From assembly GCA_036245805.1 (NCBI GenBank), contig BTRK01000004.1, forward strand, positions 18,228,001 through 18,292,000: DNA of 64,000 nt, given 5' to 3'. Made by a program: the position numbers and the translations under genes. This DNA comes from Pristionchus mayeri. Its lineage: Eukaryota; Nematoda; Chromadorea; Rhabditida; Neodiplogasteridae. The notes under the pieces are model-generated. The model ran no database searches, had not been told where the DNA came from, and saw nothing but the letters and a program-made list of their open reading frames with translations. Each line of letters starts with the position of its first letter. Position 1 is the stretch's first letter. This document shows, in pieces, positions 19,324 through 32,267 of this stretch.

Positions 19324-20328
19324 ATGTCGACTGTCATCCACTCGATTAACGACGACTTCATTCTTCCGGAGAACGTTACGTCAACCGATAGTCAACGCAC
19401 CCGTACGTTATAGAAAAATTGTATTAGGGTATAAATTCAGGTTACTGTTTCGTCTTTTAACATGCTCGAGCGATGGAATTGACATTATTTGTATAGAATG
19501 TCGCGTCCGCGGAATATTTTTTTGAATTCTAAATTAGATCTTACAATACTTTTCATATGGTACACACGAGTGATTGTTTAGTCGACAAGCCTCTCAAAGC
19601 GGATTCAAATGCAACGCTGCAAGAGGATCTGAAAAGACTAGAGGACAAAAGACACGCTCTTCTTGAGCATTCACAGACTATCACAGAGGAGTTCCAGCAG
19701 GTGAATTACCGATACCCACTATTGAAATGAAGCCAGTCCTTCCAGAAATATCCTGATCTCGAGGCGGCCGAATTGGTCGAAAGGGAATCGGCGAGACGGT
19801 ACGCTGCCGAGAGCCGAATGAGAGTGCTGCTGGGAATGTATGCAATCTGCGAGAAAGCCAGCCAGATGGTGAGGAGAACTTGAAATACGATCATGCAAAT
19901 TCAAAATACTCCGCAATTTTCAAATTCCTATTGAAATCTCGTATGCATATCTTACCGTTCATTCAGTTACTTCCGCTCAATTTACTTCAAGCACAGTCGA
20001 ACTAAGCAATGCATACATTCAAGTATAATTATTTGCGAAATAACTATCACATTTGCGAAATTAATATTTTGCAGGTCCGTCGGGCTCACGACGACAGGGT
20101 TAAGCTGCAACTGGAGAAGATTGCCGCCGAGAGATCCATCAAGAGCAACGAAGCCGCCATTGCCAGCACCAAATTCCTCATTGGACTGTGAGTTGAACAT
20201 TTGTTATATTCACGTCAAAAACTTTATTTCATTATGTTTGTTCAGAATAGATATTTTTCAGGGAGTCAAGAAAGCGGAAGTCTCCTGAGGCGCAAGTAGA
20301 GGGCAGCAAGAAGGAAAGGAATGAATGA
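19324..20328 (+). CDS. Small coiled-coil protein (169 aa, 5 exons), function unknown
   Basis: Exons 19324-19402, 19582-19700, 19737-19868, 20075-20187, 20262-20328 give 510 nt without a stop. The protein is highly charged and helical: ATLQEDLKRLEDKRHALLEH (about 36-55), DLEAAELVERESARRYAAESR, then VRRAHDDRVKLQLEKIAAER. It ends in a basic tail, ESRKRKSPEAQ...SKKERNE, that could be a nuclear localisation signal. The start follows a TTTATTCAG acceptor-like site at 19279-19287 that could take a spliced leader. An alternative start at 19557 would give 151 aa without exon 1; I prefer exon 1 because GTACGT and TTGTTTAG join in frame. I do not recognise the family. Confidence 0.75.
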
Positions 20329-20458
20329 GTGCAGCAAAAACGAAATATTGGGCATTTCAATTTTCAATCGTATCAAAATATACAATTTTTGAAACGACAT
20401 TTCCAACACTCACCATGAAGAAATTCGTCAGTTTCGCACCACCACAACAACTCACACT

Positions 20459-20461
20459 AAT

Positions 20462-20493
<32 letters not shown>

Positions 20494-20495
20494 AT
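20459..20495. repeat. (AAT)n microsatellite, unit 2
   Basis: Copy of the interrupted AAT tract, just downstream of the unit 1 coiled-coil gene, with no visible length change. Confidence 0.9.
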
Positions 20496-21514
20496 TCTAC
20501 TATCGAACAAATTAATTGACAATCATGTGCTGTGTACCGATCTATACACATTTCCTCGTATTAATGTCGTACTTCTTGAGATGGAGAGATTTTTGCAGGG
20601 AGGGAACGTAAAGTTGGGATTCACCCGTTACTAGTCCTGAACACGTGACCAACATCAAGGGGGTATGGCGAGTGATCATTGGACTTTGATCTCTCGATTC
20701 TGAATGTGAAGTTGCCGCATAGCAACATTCATGTGTTCACGGGTGATCTTCACAAGGGCATTTCCATCGACGTCAAACTCATCTGGGATGAGATGAAGAA
20801 GGAAGTAATGTTGTGAAGAAGGGAGGGAAGAGGGGACAGCGTTTACAAATAACCGTGTTCATTCGATGCTTTATCGCAAAAGCATATGTGCGAGCATAAA
20901 CCGGCTTGGCTGGATGGCAAATTGGCTGGTTATCATTTCACACCCCTACACTCATGGTCGTTGTGGTGCATAAATCGCGTGCGAAAATTTGGACGATCAA
21001 AGTCTGTTCAGTAGTTCCCAGTTGCCTCATAATTACAAAATTGCAGAGTAGCTAAATATTTCTCACGTTTAAAGGAGGAGTAAATGCAAAAGCGCGCCCG
21101 GTTGGAATATATTTCACCTAGGGACGCACTCTCTTCAAGTCGCGTGCTATCTCGCCCCCTTCCCCGAGCTTTCCCTGATCTGCCTCCCAGCCAACTAGCT
21201 ATAACTTTATTCGGAATGGAGATATCAATGTGAAAATTTCGGAGCTTCTTATCGTTGTGGAGCTCTAGGCAGTGCATATGATAGCTTCAAAAATTGAATT
21301 TTGAGTTTACTCCTCCTTTAAAGGAGGACTGAAGGCAAAGTTCAACTTTGGAGCCTTTAGTAACCGTGTCTAAGCTCCTCTTAACGACTAAAGGCTCCTA
21401 AAAAATTTCATTAATATATCTACTCTCAAAAGAATTATGATTAGTTGGCTGAGTGCCATGGACGCTTGATGGGCCAGGGAAGTGCGCGAATTTAAATATC
21501 TTCAAGTTTTGTCA

Positions 21515-21585
21515 AAAACTGGTGGGAATCGAACCCGCAACCTTCCGATTACGTGACGACTGCTATACCACTGAGCTATCCTATC
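21515..21585 (-). pseudogene. tRNA-derived pseudogene, unit 2
   Basis: Identical to the unit 1 copy, with the same broken acceptor stem and U33 loss. Confidence 0.7.
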
Positions 21586-21799
21586 GATGCTTTTCTACTT
21601 CCTAGCTCGCGCTATGATCTTTGGAGGGTGGAACCTCCCTTCTATCGATGTAGCTACTTTGCCGAGAGCCCTGCTTTAAATTGCACGAATCAGCTTTAGC
21701 TGCAACCCAACATTGAAAAGGCTCAAGAAACTAAAAAAAATCATATTTCATTCCGATTACATGCAGATGTATAGTCTCCAGAAAAGGGCGATGATTATA

Positions 21800-23156
21800 T
21801 GAGGCCGTTTCTCAAAAAATCGAGCAGATGCTGGCACAGCAAAAATGTCCATTTTCTGAATTTGTGTGTTTTGGGGTTGCCAAGGATGCTAATGACGATA
21901 GGCATACTCATTTTGCATGTAAACGACTCATTCGTGCCAGAAGATTTTGCGTCGATTTCAGATCTTCTCGAATAACTTCTCTCGTGAAATCGCTGATTAC
22001 GTGAAAATTATTTCTGGTTCAGAACAGGGCGGTGATCATGCCTGTCCACTTCATTTTTCCAAAATTTCATTTTTAAAAATTAATAACGTATAAAATTGGA
22101 ACCTTTTCGTATGTTAGTTCTGAGCTTAGCAAATTGGATCGATAGAACCGCCGTGGTGAGAGGATTCCAAATCTACATTTTTAGCCAATAAAACCTCTGG
22201 ACCTCTTAGTAGCATTACATAAAGTGGTTTCCAGGCAGAGGAGTGGAGTGCCAATGTACTGCCAGAGGGTCAGCCAGAGGTCGATGCGAGGAGAGACGCG
22301 GTAGATCAAGGGAATTAGAGGCGATTTACTCACAAAACGTGCCACTTCATTTAATGCTGCTATGAGTTCCAGAGGTTTATTGGCTAAAAATGTAGATTTG
22401 GAATTATCTCTTCACAGCGTTTCTATCGATCCATTTTGCTAAACTCAGAACTCATCTACAAAAAAGTTCCAATTTTATACGCTTTTTTTTCTTAAATTAA
22501 ATTTTGGGAAAATGAAGCGGGCAGGCGTGATCACGAATAATTTTCACTTAATTTTAGCGATTTCAGGAGAGAAGTTATTTGAGAAAATCTGAAATCGACG
22601 CAACGTCTTCTGGTGCGAATGAGCCGCCTACATGCAAAATGAATATGCCCATCGTCATCAGTAGGGATGACAATTCGATTATTTCGATTTTTTTCGTCTC
22701 AGGAGATCGGTCATATCATGAAAATTAGTTCGGAAACATATGGAATAGTTGATTCAGCGGATTCGATATCTATTCAGGATCATTTTTCCATACTTACTTC
22801 TTTAAATATGTTAGCATCCTACATTTTTATTCGCAAATGCTCCTGCAAGGATGGGTGTTTTTCGCACATTTTCAATTTTTGGAGATACTATGCAAATGAT
22901 AAATGAAACACCTGCTATTTGAGCTTAGACATGAGCTAGTAGATGCCATGAACACATTCTTCAAGTAAGTAAGAGCTGACATATACATACTCATTAAATT
23001 GTTACAATCGTTTTTCGCATTTTCTCATCCTTGAATTGTCATCCCTAGTCATCAGCATTCTTGACAACCCCAAAAAAACACAAATTCAGAAAATTGGCAT
23101 TTTTTTGCTGTGCCAGATCTAACCCGATTTGCTCGATTCTTGGACAAACGGCCTCA
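21800..23156. mobile_element. Foldback element 1, unit 2
   Basis: Same element with the same nested MITE; no differences from unit 1 seen. Confidence 0.75.
22662..23047. mobile_element. hAT-type MITE, unit 2
   Basis: Same termini and the same GTCATCAG duplication as unit 1. Confidence 0.88.
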
Positions 23157-23687
23157 TAAGTATACAAATTAAAAAGAGACTAAAAAATAAATGTATGTTT
23201 TCCTGCCGCAAATTTAGTAGTATCTCATTTTTAGAAAGAACAAGACATTTCAACGAAAGCTGGATTTCCCAACAATGAAGTTGCTGTTTTTTTCACTTTC
23301 ATTCCATTATTTCGATTTGAAAACTAACATATTTGATTCTTCAAAGACCACTACGTTGCTGATTCAACTCCACCAAACGATCAGCTATTCTAGAGTACAT
23401 CAAGAATTCTTCAAATGCAGTGATATTTAATCGTGGGATGTCTTTGCTTTTAAACCTCATGTTCATCTGAGTACAGGAATCGCAAGGGAAAAACATGTGG
23501 GAAATGAGTCTCTAGTCCGACGCTCAATATTTCAATTGCTACGAAGTATAATGCTAACTAAACTTCCCACGTTTTAATCGAATTTATACACTACAAAAGC
23601 AGAAGCTTTGCTCTCTGATAGTGCTTCAAGCACCACTTAGATTGCTACAGATTACGGTAGTCCCTACGAAGTGTCCCAACATTCGGC

Positions 23688-26600
23688 ATGATCGACCCTA
23701 TTTTCTACGCTGTTGTAGAGGACTCGCACATGGGTTAGTTCTCTCTCCAAAACAAGCTGTAGCAATACTCCCATTGGTAGTACACAGAAAGGGCTAAGTA
23801 AAGTGATCAAATTAGAATAAAAATATAACGTTTAAAAACAGCTACGACATGGGTCTGATATAAGAGTGACTATCTGAGAGAACTGACCATAGGCCGTACA
23901 GCGAAAAATAAAGTGATGATTTTAAGATCCCACTAGGGGTAACTTTTCACGTAGAGTTCGAAAATCAACCTTAGGAAGCCGTATCTCTGACCCCTCATTT
24001 TCTGTGGCTCGCCTCAACGCTGAGGTCGGTTTTTGTAAATCGTGAACGGCTGGTCCAAACCCCATATATAGATAGCAATTCTGAAAGATCTCGACGAGAT
24101 AAGCATTTTTACTGTTAGAGGTGAAACGCTACCTCATCTGGGAAAAAACTTATCGACATTTCAATTATCAAATTGGTCGTCCTAAAAAAGTTACACGCGA
24201 GGCGCACTTTTAAGTATGTTCATTAAATTCCTCGTGTAAAGTTACCCCTAAATGCAAAGTTCGGCGCAAAATAAGGCGCACCCAAGGGGTTTCCCAAATA
24301 GCGGAAAAGGGCTCAATTGTTAGGAATTTCAGCTTTTCGTTTATATCGTCTCCATTTTCACTATGTCAAAGCAGAGTTGACGAAAAAATAAGTTTCAAGA
24401 TTGGGGAATGTGAATTATAATCGAAAGATCCGTGTCTGAATCGTTCGAAAAATATCGGTTTTCGAATTCTCGATTTTGCTCAAATTTGGGCATCTGAAAG
24501 TGTGGATTTTCGAAAATTTGAAGGTGCTCATTCTGCATGAAGTAAAGAATACTTCCGCGTAAATAAGATTATGTATATATAAGCTTCTGTGCGCACTTCT
24601 AAGTTCGTGTTTTTGACATTGAACATTTCAAAAATAGTACAATCGACCAAAATTTAACGATTGAAATCGACTGAAATCAAGTCAAATTGGTGATTTCACA
24701 TCACAATGTAATTTATAATGTAAAAACAAAGCAGCAAAAAGGACGGATATCTTATTTCGGAAAACAATGACTCAAATTCTCGATTTTCCCAATGTTTACC
24801 CACTTAAATTTCAGCGATTTCGCTCTGAAACCTATGGCAATTTATATTGAGCTATATCAGAGTAGTAGATTAGTAACATTAAATAAAAATAAGTTCGACA
24901 GCTGCTCCACTTTCAAAGATACTTTGGTTCCAATTTGAAAAGCTAGATTTGTCATAATAATTGATTGTGTACTTCCGCACTAATGAGCTGAATTCGCTGC
25001 TTTGTTTTTGCATTATAAATTGAAATGTGGTGTGAATTTACTTGATTTCAGTTGATTTCAATAGTAAAATTTTGGTCGATAGTACCATTTTTCCAATGTT
25101 CAATGTCAAAAACCCCAAAATTGAAGTGCGCACAGAAGCTTATATATACATAATCTTATTTACGCGGTGACCACTCCGGCTTGGATGGGGATTCTCTTTT
25201 CTTGATGAGTCGAAGGCGGAAGCGAGGGGTATTAGGGGAAACCAATCCAAATCAGAGAGAAAAGGGAGAGGGACCGCTCGCGACGACTAACAAGGAATGG
25301 AATGACTTCATGCAGATTGAGCACCTTCACATTTTCGAAAATCCACACTTTCAGATGCCCAAATTTGATCAAAATCGAGAATTCGAAAACCGATAATTTT
25401 CGAACGATTCAAACACCGATTTTTCGAATATATTTCCCCAATCTTCCCCAATCTTGAAACTTATTTTTTTGTCAACTCTGCATCGAAATAGTGAAAATGG
25501 AGACGATAGAAACGAAAAACCTGAAATTCCTAACAATTGAGACCTTTTCCGCTATTTGGGAAACCCCTTGGGTGATCCTTATTTTGCGCCAAAATTTGCA
25601 TCTAGGGGTAACTTTACACGAGGAATTTAATGAACATACTTAAAAGTGCGCCTCGCATGTAATTTGTTTAGGACGACCAATTTGATAATTGAAATGTCGA
25701 TAAGTTTTTTCCCAGATGATCTATCAGAATTACTATCTATATATGGAGTTTGGACCAGCCGTTCACGATTTACAAAAACCGAACTCAGCTTTGAGGCGCG
25801 CCACAGAAAATGAGGGGTCAGAGAAACGGCTTCCTAAGGTTGATTTTCGAACTCTACGTGAAAAGTTACCCCTAGGGGCATCTTAAAATCATCACATTGT
25901 TTTTCGCTGTACGGCCTATAGGTGAAATTGCTCGGTTCTCTCAGATAGTCACTTATAAATCCGTATTTCAGTGTACGGGCTCATTTCCAATTGCCTGCTG
26001 ATGTACGCAATTCTTCGCTTTACGCGGAAGTCCCTGGGTGTCTACAAGCATCTTCAGCTCATCTTTGCCGCCTTCGACTTCTTTCTCGTCACACAGCACA
26101 TGGTTCTGAAACCGGTGCGAATTCGTTTCCTTTACCCAACAGACACGAGCCCAGTCTCGAAGACGGGATTTACCTTTACCCAACATACAATCACTTAGCT
26201 ATTACGATTTCACACACTGTAGATCGTTCGAACTGGTAGAGAGAATGGTAAATTATGGAACGAATTCCAGAACTTGAACCTCAATGAAATGTAGATATTT
26301 TAAAAATAATAGTAGATATAAATAAAAATATTAAAAATATACTATTTTAGAGAGTGATGGTGTTGAATACCACGTTGTTCGGGGTGGCTACAGACTGGAA
26401 CAACAGGGTAAGTAAGTGCTCAATGAGCTAAGGTATCCAGTTCTCCCTATGGTACTGATTTGCATATCTTATATCCCTATGGTATGGTATGATCCCGTTG
26501 GGTTGACCTATGGTACTGACAAGGGAAGGCTTAGCGATGTCTTTGGACTTTCGGAACGCGACCTAGTGGGATGGGTAGATACATGAATTCTAAGAGCTTC

Positions 26601-29600
26601 TGTAAAGTTCAATTTTGCTGAACGCCCTCAGGGCACGTAAAAAATCGATATTTGTGCCCGAGTTGTGGGTATGTGAACACTTCCAAGAGGCCTCGCCGAC
26701 AAGCATCGGTGGTTGAGTGGTAGAGAGTCAGGGCAGTAATCCTATGGACGTAGGTTCGACGTCTCTCCGGTGAAATTTTTTTGCACTATTTTTGCGTGAT
26801 AATCGCCATCGTAAAAGTCAATTTACAATCAACCTGCTAATTATTTCAGTGGTCGGATCATAAATTTCACTGCATCTGTTGAATTAATTCCAACAAAACA
26901 TTTATCATATATAGAATAAAAGAAACATCGAATGACAATTCACATTTTAACAATGGTGATATCTAACAACGAAATGTTCGAAGCAGAGGAAGTCCAGACA
27001 ATATGGGCACTTCAAGAGGTGGTCGTTCTCGCAGCCAGAAATTTCACATTTCATGGTGAGTTGCGCATTGAAACAGAATTGGCTAGGGGTCAGGAAGGTG
27101 ACGCTGGGTCTGCTATCGACATATCCCGCTTTGTACCATCCATAAGCCAAGTAGGGTTGGAAGATTGGAGCGCAGAATACATAGTACATCTGTGAGACGA
27201 GCTGAAAATATTCATGTTTGATCCTCTACTGTATGATAGACTCACCAAGAGAATGTTATCCCTAGTCGACACGATGAATTCGATCTCTTTCACTCGGACA
27301 TGAGAAGTGATCTTCTTGATAAAAAGCCTTCATCTGTCGCAACAACGCGACGTCGCAGGGCTGGATACGCGAGGTCGCACCCGGAGGAACGTTGTATATC
27401 TCAACATTGATTCCGGCCGGGACAGTGCCCATCATCGTCGCATGATCCTTGAAGGAACTCCACGAGTTTACCAAAAGGAGAAGATCCTTCGGGCAGTCGT
27501 TCGTGAATACACACGTCTTGAGCCAATCCACCATCAAGTACTTGCCCATCATATGCGTCTTATTGGCTCTGACCACGAGATTGTCGACTTGAATGTGTCC
27601 TTTGGCAGGGAACGACCCCTTCGCCTCCGGCAATACTACGTAAAGATGAGTGCCCAAATGCCCGTCAGCAAAATAAGTGGGCATCATGGTAATAGTCGAG
27701 CATCTCACGAACCTTAAAATTAATTCAACCAGAAAAGCGATAATGAACTCACATATTCGATGGTACATCCCTTGTCTCCAAAATAAATGAGTCCATCGTC
27801 AGCTATGGAGAGATCAAATGTAGATCTGACAGGTGGAGTGGGGTCATCCTCCTCGGCTCCACTCCAATCCTAATCTTCATCACCTTTCACGTCGACATAC
27901 AACTGATCAGTTTGGTGGAACTAAAGAACGCAATCGCTTGATGGAACATACCAAAAAACAAACCTTCAGTTCACCATCGCGTCCACTCAAAAGCATAGAT
28001 GATATCGCAGCTTTCACCCTCTGTTCCTCTCGTGAGAGGGCATCCGATAGTGTTCCAAACTGTGCGACAGGAGAGCCCAGGATTGCTTGAGGACGAAACA
28101 TCCTAAAGAGATTTCACAGTACATAACAAGAAATCACCAAAATACAAAAAAAAATGAAAGAAATGCAGCCCAGGTCGCCGCAGTCAGACAGTGGACGTAT
28201 GCAAATTGGTGTTAAGCGGAGCTCGATTGCATCAGATTATGCAATATGCTCCCTCCGATCCGGAAGAAGCTGTGAGTGATTTAATTAAGTATAGCTTTTC
28301 AAACGAAACTGCTTACAAGTATCAAATAAATGGAAATTTTGCAAGTACATCAACTTTTTACGATGTCGATTATCACGCAAAAATAGTGCAAAAAAATTTT
28401 CACTGGAGAGACGTCGAACCTACGTCCATAGGATTACTGCCCTGACTATCTACCACTCAACCACCGATGCTTGTCGGTGAGGCCTCTTAGAAGGGTTCAC
28501 ATACCCACAACTCGGGCACAAATATCGATTTTTTACGTGCCCTGAGGGCGTTCAGCAAAATTGAACTTTACAGAAGCTCTTAGAATTCATGTATCTACCC
28601 ATCCCACTAGGTCGCGTTCCGAAAGTCCAAAGACATCGCTAAGCCTTCCCTTGTGAGAGCTGATCAATAATTGCAGTACATCACATCCTTCTACTGCTCC
28701 TGCAACACGGTTCCCTTCGTTCTGATGTGCATCGACTTCGTCTATCGCTACTGGAGTATCGCCCGACCTCATCTCATCAGCCTATTCCGCACTCCGTGGT
28801 TCATCGCTCTCATGATCGTCATTCCTACAGCCGAGTTCTGCGTCTGGTGAGAGTTGTTCTACCGAGAACAAGACGTATGCAAATTGAGGAGTAATTAGTT
28901 ATGGGGAAAGAGGAACACAAACTAACAGAGTTTCGGAATGTTGATATGGAACGTACTGCGACTGCTCGAATGCAGCATTGGAAGATCAAAGACAATCGCG
29001 TGCAGCCATGATCTGATGTAAATATTTAGAGAAACGGAAATAATATATTCTCGGGTTTGTCATTTAAATCAGTAGATTGCGGTGATTCTTCAGGTACTTG
29101 TTATGCACGGAGGTCCTGCGAGGTCCAGATTCTGCTGTGGCCATGTTGCGAGAAGAGTCTATCAGAAGACTGGGAAAGGAAATGACAGACGGATGGTTAA
29201 TTATGAACCACTGGGTTAGAAATTCGAACTCGTTATACTGTAGACTACCACATTTACATGGATCATTCAATACTAATATACAATACCTCTCCTAACAGAA
29301 ATTAAACAATTTGAGGAGAACGGCGAACTGAACGTGCGCGCCTTGTTCGCATTGACGATCTTCGATGCAATCATCATCACTTGCTTCACCATTGCCCTTA
29401 CCCTGGGCATTCTCACCTACTACCACATCTACCATCTCAGCTCTAATACGATGTCCGCCCATGCGCTCCATATGCAGCGGAAGCTGTTCATTTCGGTCTG
29501 TGTCCAGGTATGCGATAATGTGTTCTTTTCATACGTGAAACATCCCCATTCAGACGCTCATCCCACTCGTGTTCGTGTACATTCCCTACGCGTGTGTAAT

Positions 29601-29853
29601 CAATCTTCCCTTCGCCAAATTGAACTCGTACTTCTGGGATGATGGTTGCATGCTTCTCGCCTCTTGTTTCCCTGCCTGGGATGCGATGATTGTCATTGTG
29701 CTCATGCCTGATTATTGGTAAATTCCTCTCTATTAAATATGGATGCAAGATGCTCATTTCAGGAAGGGTGTTGTCGGAACGTTCACAGGAAAACATAAGA
29801 AAACTTCTGTGGAAGCGATTTCGGCGCCATCTGGGACGACACGATCGCGCTAA
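23688..29853 (+). CDS. Str gene 1, unit 2
   Basis: Same eight exons shifted by 20390 (first 23688-23733, last 29763-29853). No difference from unit 1 seen in exons. Predicted 327 aa with the same TTTGAG acceptor before exon 6 and the same two intronic transposons. Confidence 0.8.
23863..25953. mobile_element. Foldback element 2, unit 2
   Basis: Same element and same position in intron 1 of Str gene 1. Confidence 0.75.
26520..28653 (-). mobile_element. Tc4/Tc5-like transposon, unit 2
   Basis: Same ends, TGA duplications and interior as unit 1; no differences noticed. Confidence 0.9.
26947..28101 (-). pseudogene. Tc5-like transposase remnant, unit 2
   Basis: Same fragments and the same Asn substitution and frameshift as unit 1. 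Confidence 0.8.
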
Positions 29854-30195
29854 CTTTATTAGAATTCCCTTCACACGCATCTAGAGTTCGAGTAACGATA
29901 GCACGGTATCTTCATTCCATACACTCCCTCGCCATTCGACCGATCGAGAGAGTGCATAAAATGAAGAGAGCGTGGCATCGTGTCTCGAACTCTACTGGCA
30001 TCCCGTTAGTTATGTTTACACGGCCATTCATTGATATGTCGTATTTGTCGCCTACTGGCATCACCCATACTATTTGTCAGCCCAATAGAGTAGCATAGAA
30101 TAGAACAGAGCCCAATATATTTGGCAGCACAAAATATTTTTCAAATGCATGATAAAGTTTACTTATGTATCTTTTTTTAATTATTAAATTTATCT

Positions 30196-31015
30196 CACAG
30201 TGCGTATGATAGGTTCCCTGCACAGCTAAACCACTGAAGCGTCTCGAATTCTTCGGGAGTTGTGAGCAGAAGAATGGGACCGAAGACTAGACCAATATTC
30301 AGAATGAGGCCAACGGTGTGGAGGTACATGCCGAACTCGACCTTCTAAATACTAATTGTGAACTCAACATTACCCTTCTTCAATGCGCGTGTTTATTTGA
30401 TTTGTTTTGTATTTCAGCATGTGATACTTCGCGTCAATCATACGTAAGCAACTCCCTCGGGGATATAAATGGAACCTTCATGCTCCAGATGTTCTCCTTC
30501 AATTGCAGTCGCAGACTCAGCGAGTATTCATCGGAGTGCCTTCTCAAATGATCAGTCAAAACGAGCCAAACGCCTTTCATTGTAGCGAATGAGCCAGCGA
30601 AACCACTAAAATCGTTTGACCTTGTCATTTATTGAAGAATGGGGAACCTACAAAGGCGCAACAGACCTCTAACGCCCTCTAACGAACAGACCTCTAACGC
30701 AAAACGCCGAAAGTTCGAAACAGACGGAACACTCAGAGTCTGTAAAAGCCTGACAGTCTTCTCTCTCTCAGCCTCCAAAATCGAAAAGCCCGCGAATGTG
30801 CAATACAGAGCCAGAAAATAGCGCTATTACCTTGTCGAGAAGTAAGTTATTTACTTTTGAAGAATGCCTACCTCGATGAATACAGCTAGGTAGTATACGA
30901 CTTTGAATTGGCTGATCGCTTCCGATCGGACCAGTAGCATCAGCCAATAAGTCGCATTCTCCTGGCCATAAACAGTGAGCAGATCTGGATCAGGGTAGAT
31001 AAAACGCAGCTTCAT
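30196..31015 (-). pseudogene. Sre/Srb-type chemoreceptor remnant, unit 2
   Basis: Same blocks and the same AAAA frameshift (30558-30561) as unit 1. Confidence 0.5.
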
Positions 31016-31573
31016 AACACACTCCACACGTGGGAATGATAGTGAATAATACGATTGCGGCATCTTCATCATTTGAGGCACAGACGAATAACAAATTTAT
31101 TTCCTACTTACTAGTGATCACTTATTCCTAGCTGAACACTTCCATTTTTATGAGAATTCATGAATGTTATTGTACTAATTTCTGTCATTCCACACGCGGA
31201 TCGTCCACTAGCGAGTGCTCGTTATACGCAATTAAATAGTCAAAATGTTGCCTTTACATCATTCGCATATTGATTGTTGGCTGATTCAAGGTAACGCTTT
31301 GTTTCAAAATTGTCACTTTTTTTTTTCGATACTCCACTCTTTAGTAACACTAGAGTAACATTAGAGTCTAAATTCAATTACACATTTGTTTTAATCGATT
31401 CTTTATTATTATCCATCTTCACTCTCTTCCTATTTGTCCGTTCGAAGAGGTCTACCGTTCCCTTCTTCCGTTCCTCCAATATTTGCCCGCCGACCTCAAT
31501 GACTCGCAACACTTTTCACTGTCTTTCATCAATCGCAGACAAGCCAGTGACCTAAAATGCAGCAAACAGATGC

Positions 31574-31883
31574 AAATTACAACGGAGAGATTTGCACTGC
31601 GAATTCTACGAGGGCATGAGAGATTTGATCTTTGATCTTTCGATGGTGATAGTCTTGCAAGGATGGTACAAGAAGTTGGGCTTCACCCACGATGTTACGC
31701 CACATGATCTAAATCAAGGGAGCGAAGGCGAGTGATCCTTGGACTTTGATCTTTGATCTCTCGTTTCTTCAGGTGAATTTGCCGCATGGCAACATTCAAG
31801 TCTTCACGGGTGATCTTCGCAAGGTCGTTGGCATCGAGGTCAAACGCATCTGGGATGAGATGAAGAAGGAAGGAATATTTTGA
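31574..31883 (+). CDS. 3' gene fragment, unit 2
   Basis: Identical to the unit 1 fragment. Confidence 0.3.
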
Positions 31884-32267
31884 AGAAGGTAGAGATGAGG
31901 GGACAGGGCTTCATAAATAAACGTGTTCATTCGAATCTGATGAAACGAAATATTTACACTTGTTATTGCACTTCATTCACGAAAAATAAAGAAAAAAATG
32001 TGGAAACAATTTGAAAAATTGTTTCTGTTTTGTACCCGTTCTCGCTGAGATCCCATTATCATATGGGCGCTATCCAAATGTTTTCCAAAGGCATTGCTGA
32101 TCGCTTGTACATGTCATCAAACCTCAACGATCTTAAAGTATTTGACCGTGCAAAATAATAACTCATATCACCTAATTGACGCGAACCAAACACCACATTC
32201 CCGTATATATATCATATTAACGATACAGTATCTGCATATTATCAGACGTCCTCATTCACTCCACAGG

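Larger units (their letters stand above)
1..20390. repeat. Tandem array unit 1 (20390 bp)
   Basis: Sequence from position 1 recurs at 20391, 40780 and 61168 in the same orientation and without spacer. Position 1 is only the window edge, so the unit boundary is arbitrary. All genes and transposons described for this unit recur in the same order in the next two. The period shortens by one base per unit (20390, 20389, 20388) because of small indels. The first bases of the window continue the 3' flank of a coiled-coil gene that would lie in the preceding unit. Confidence 0.98.
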
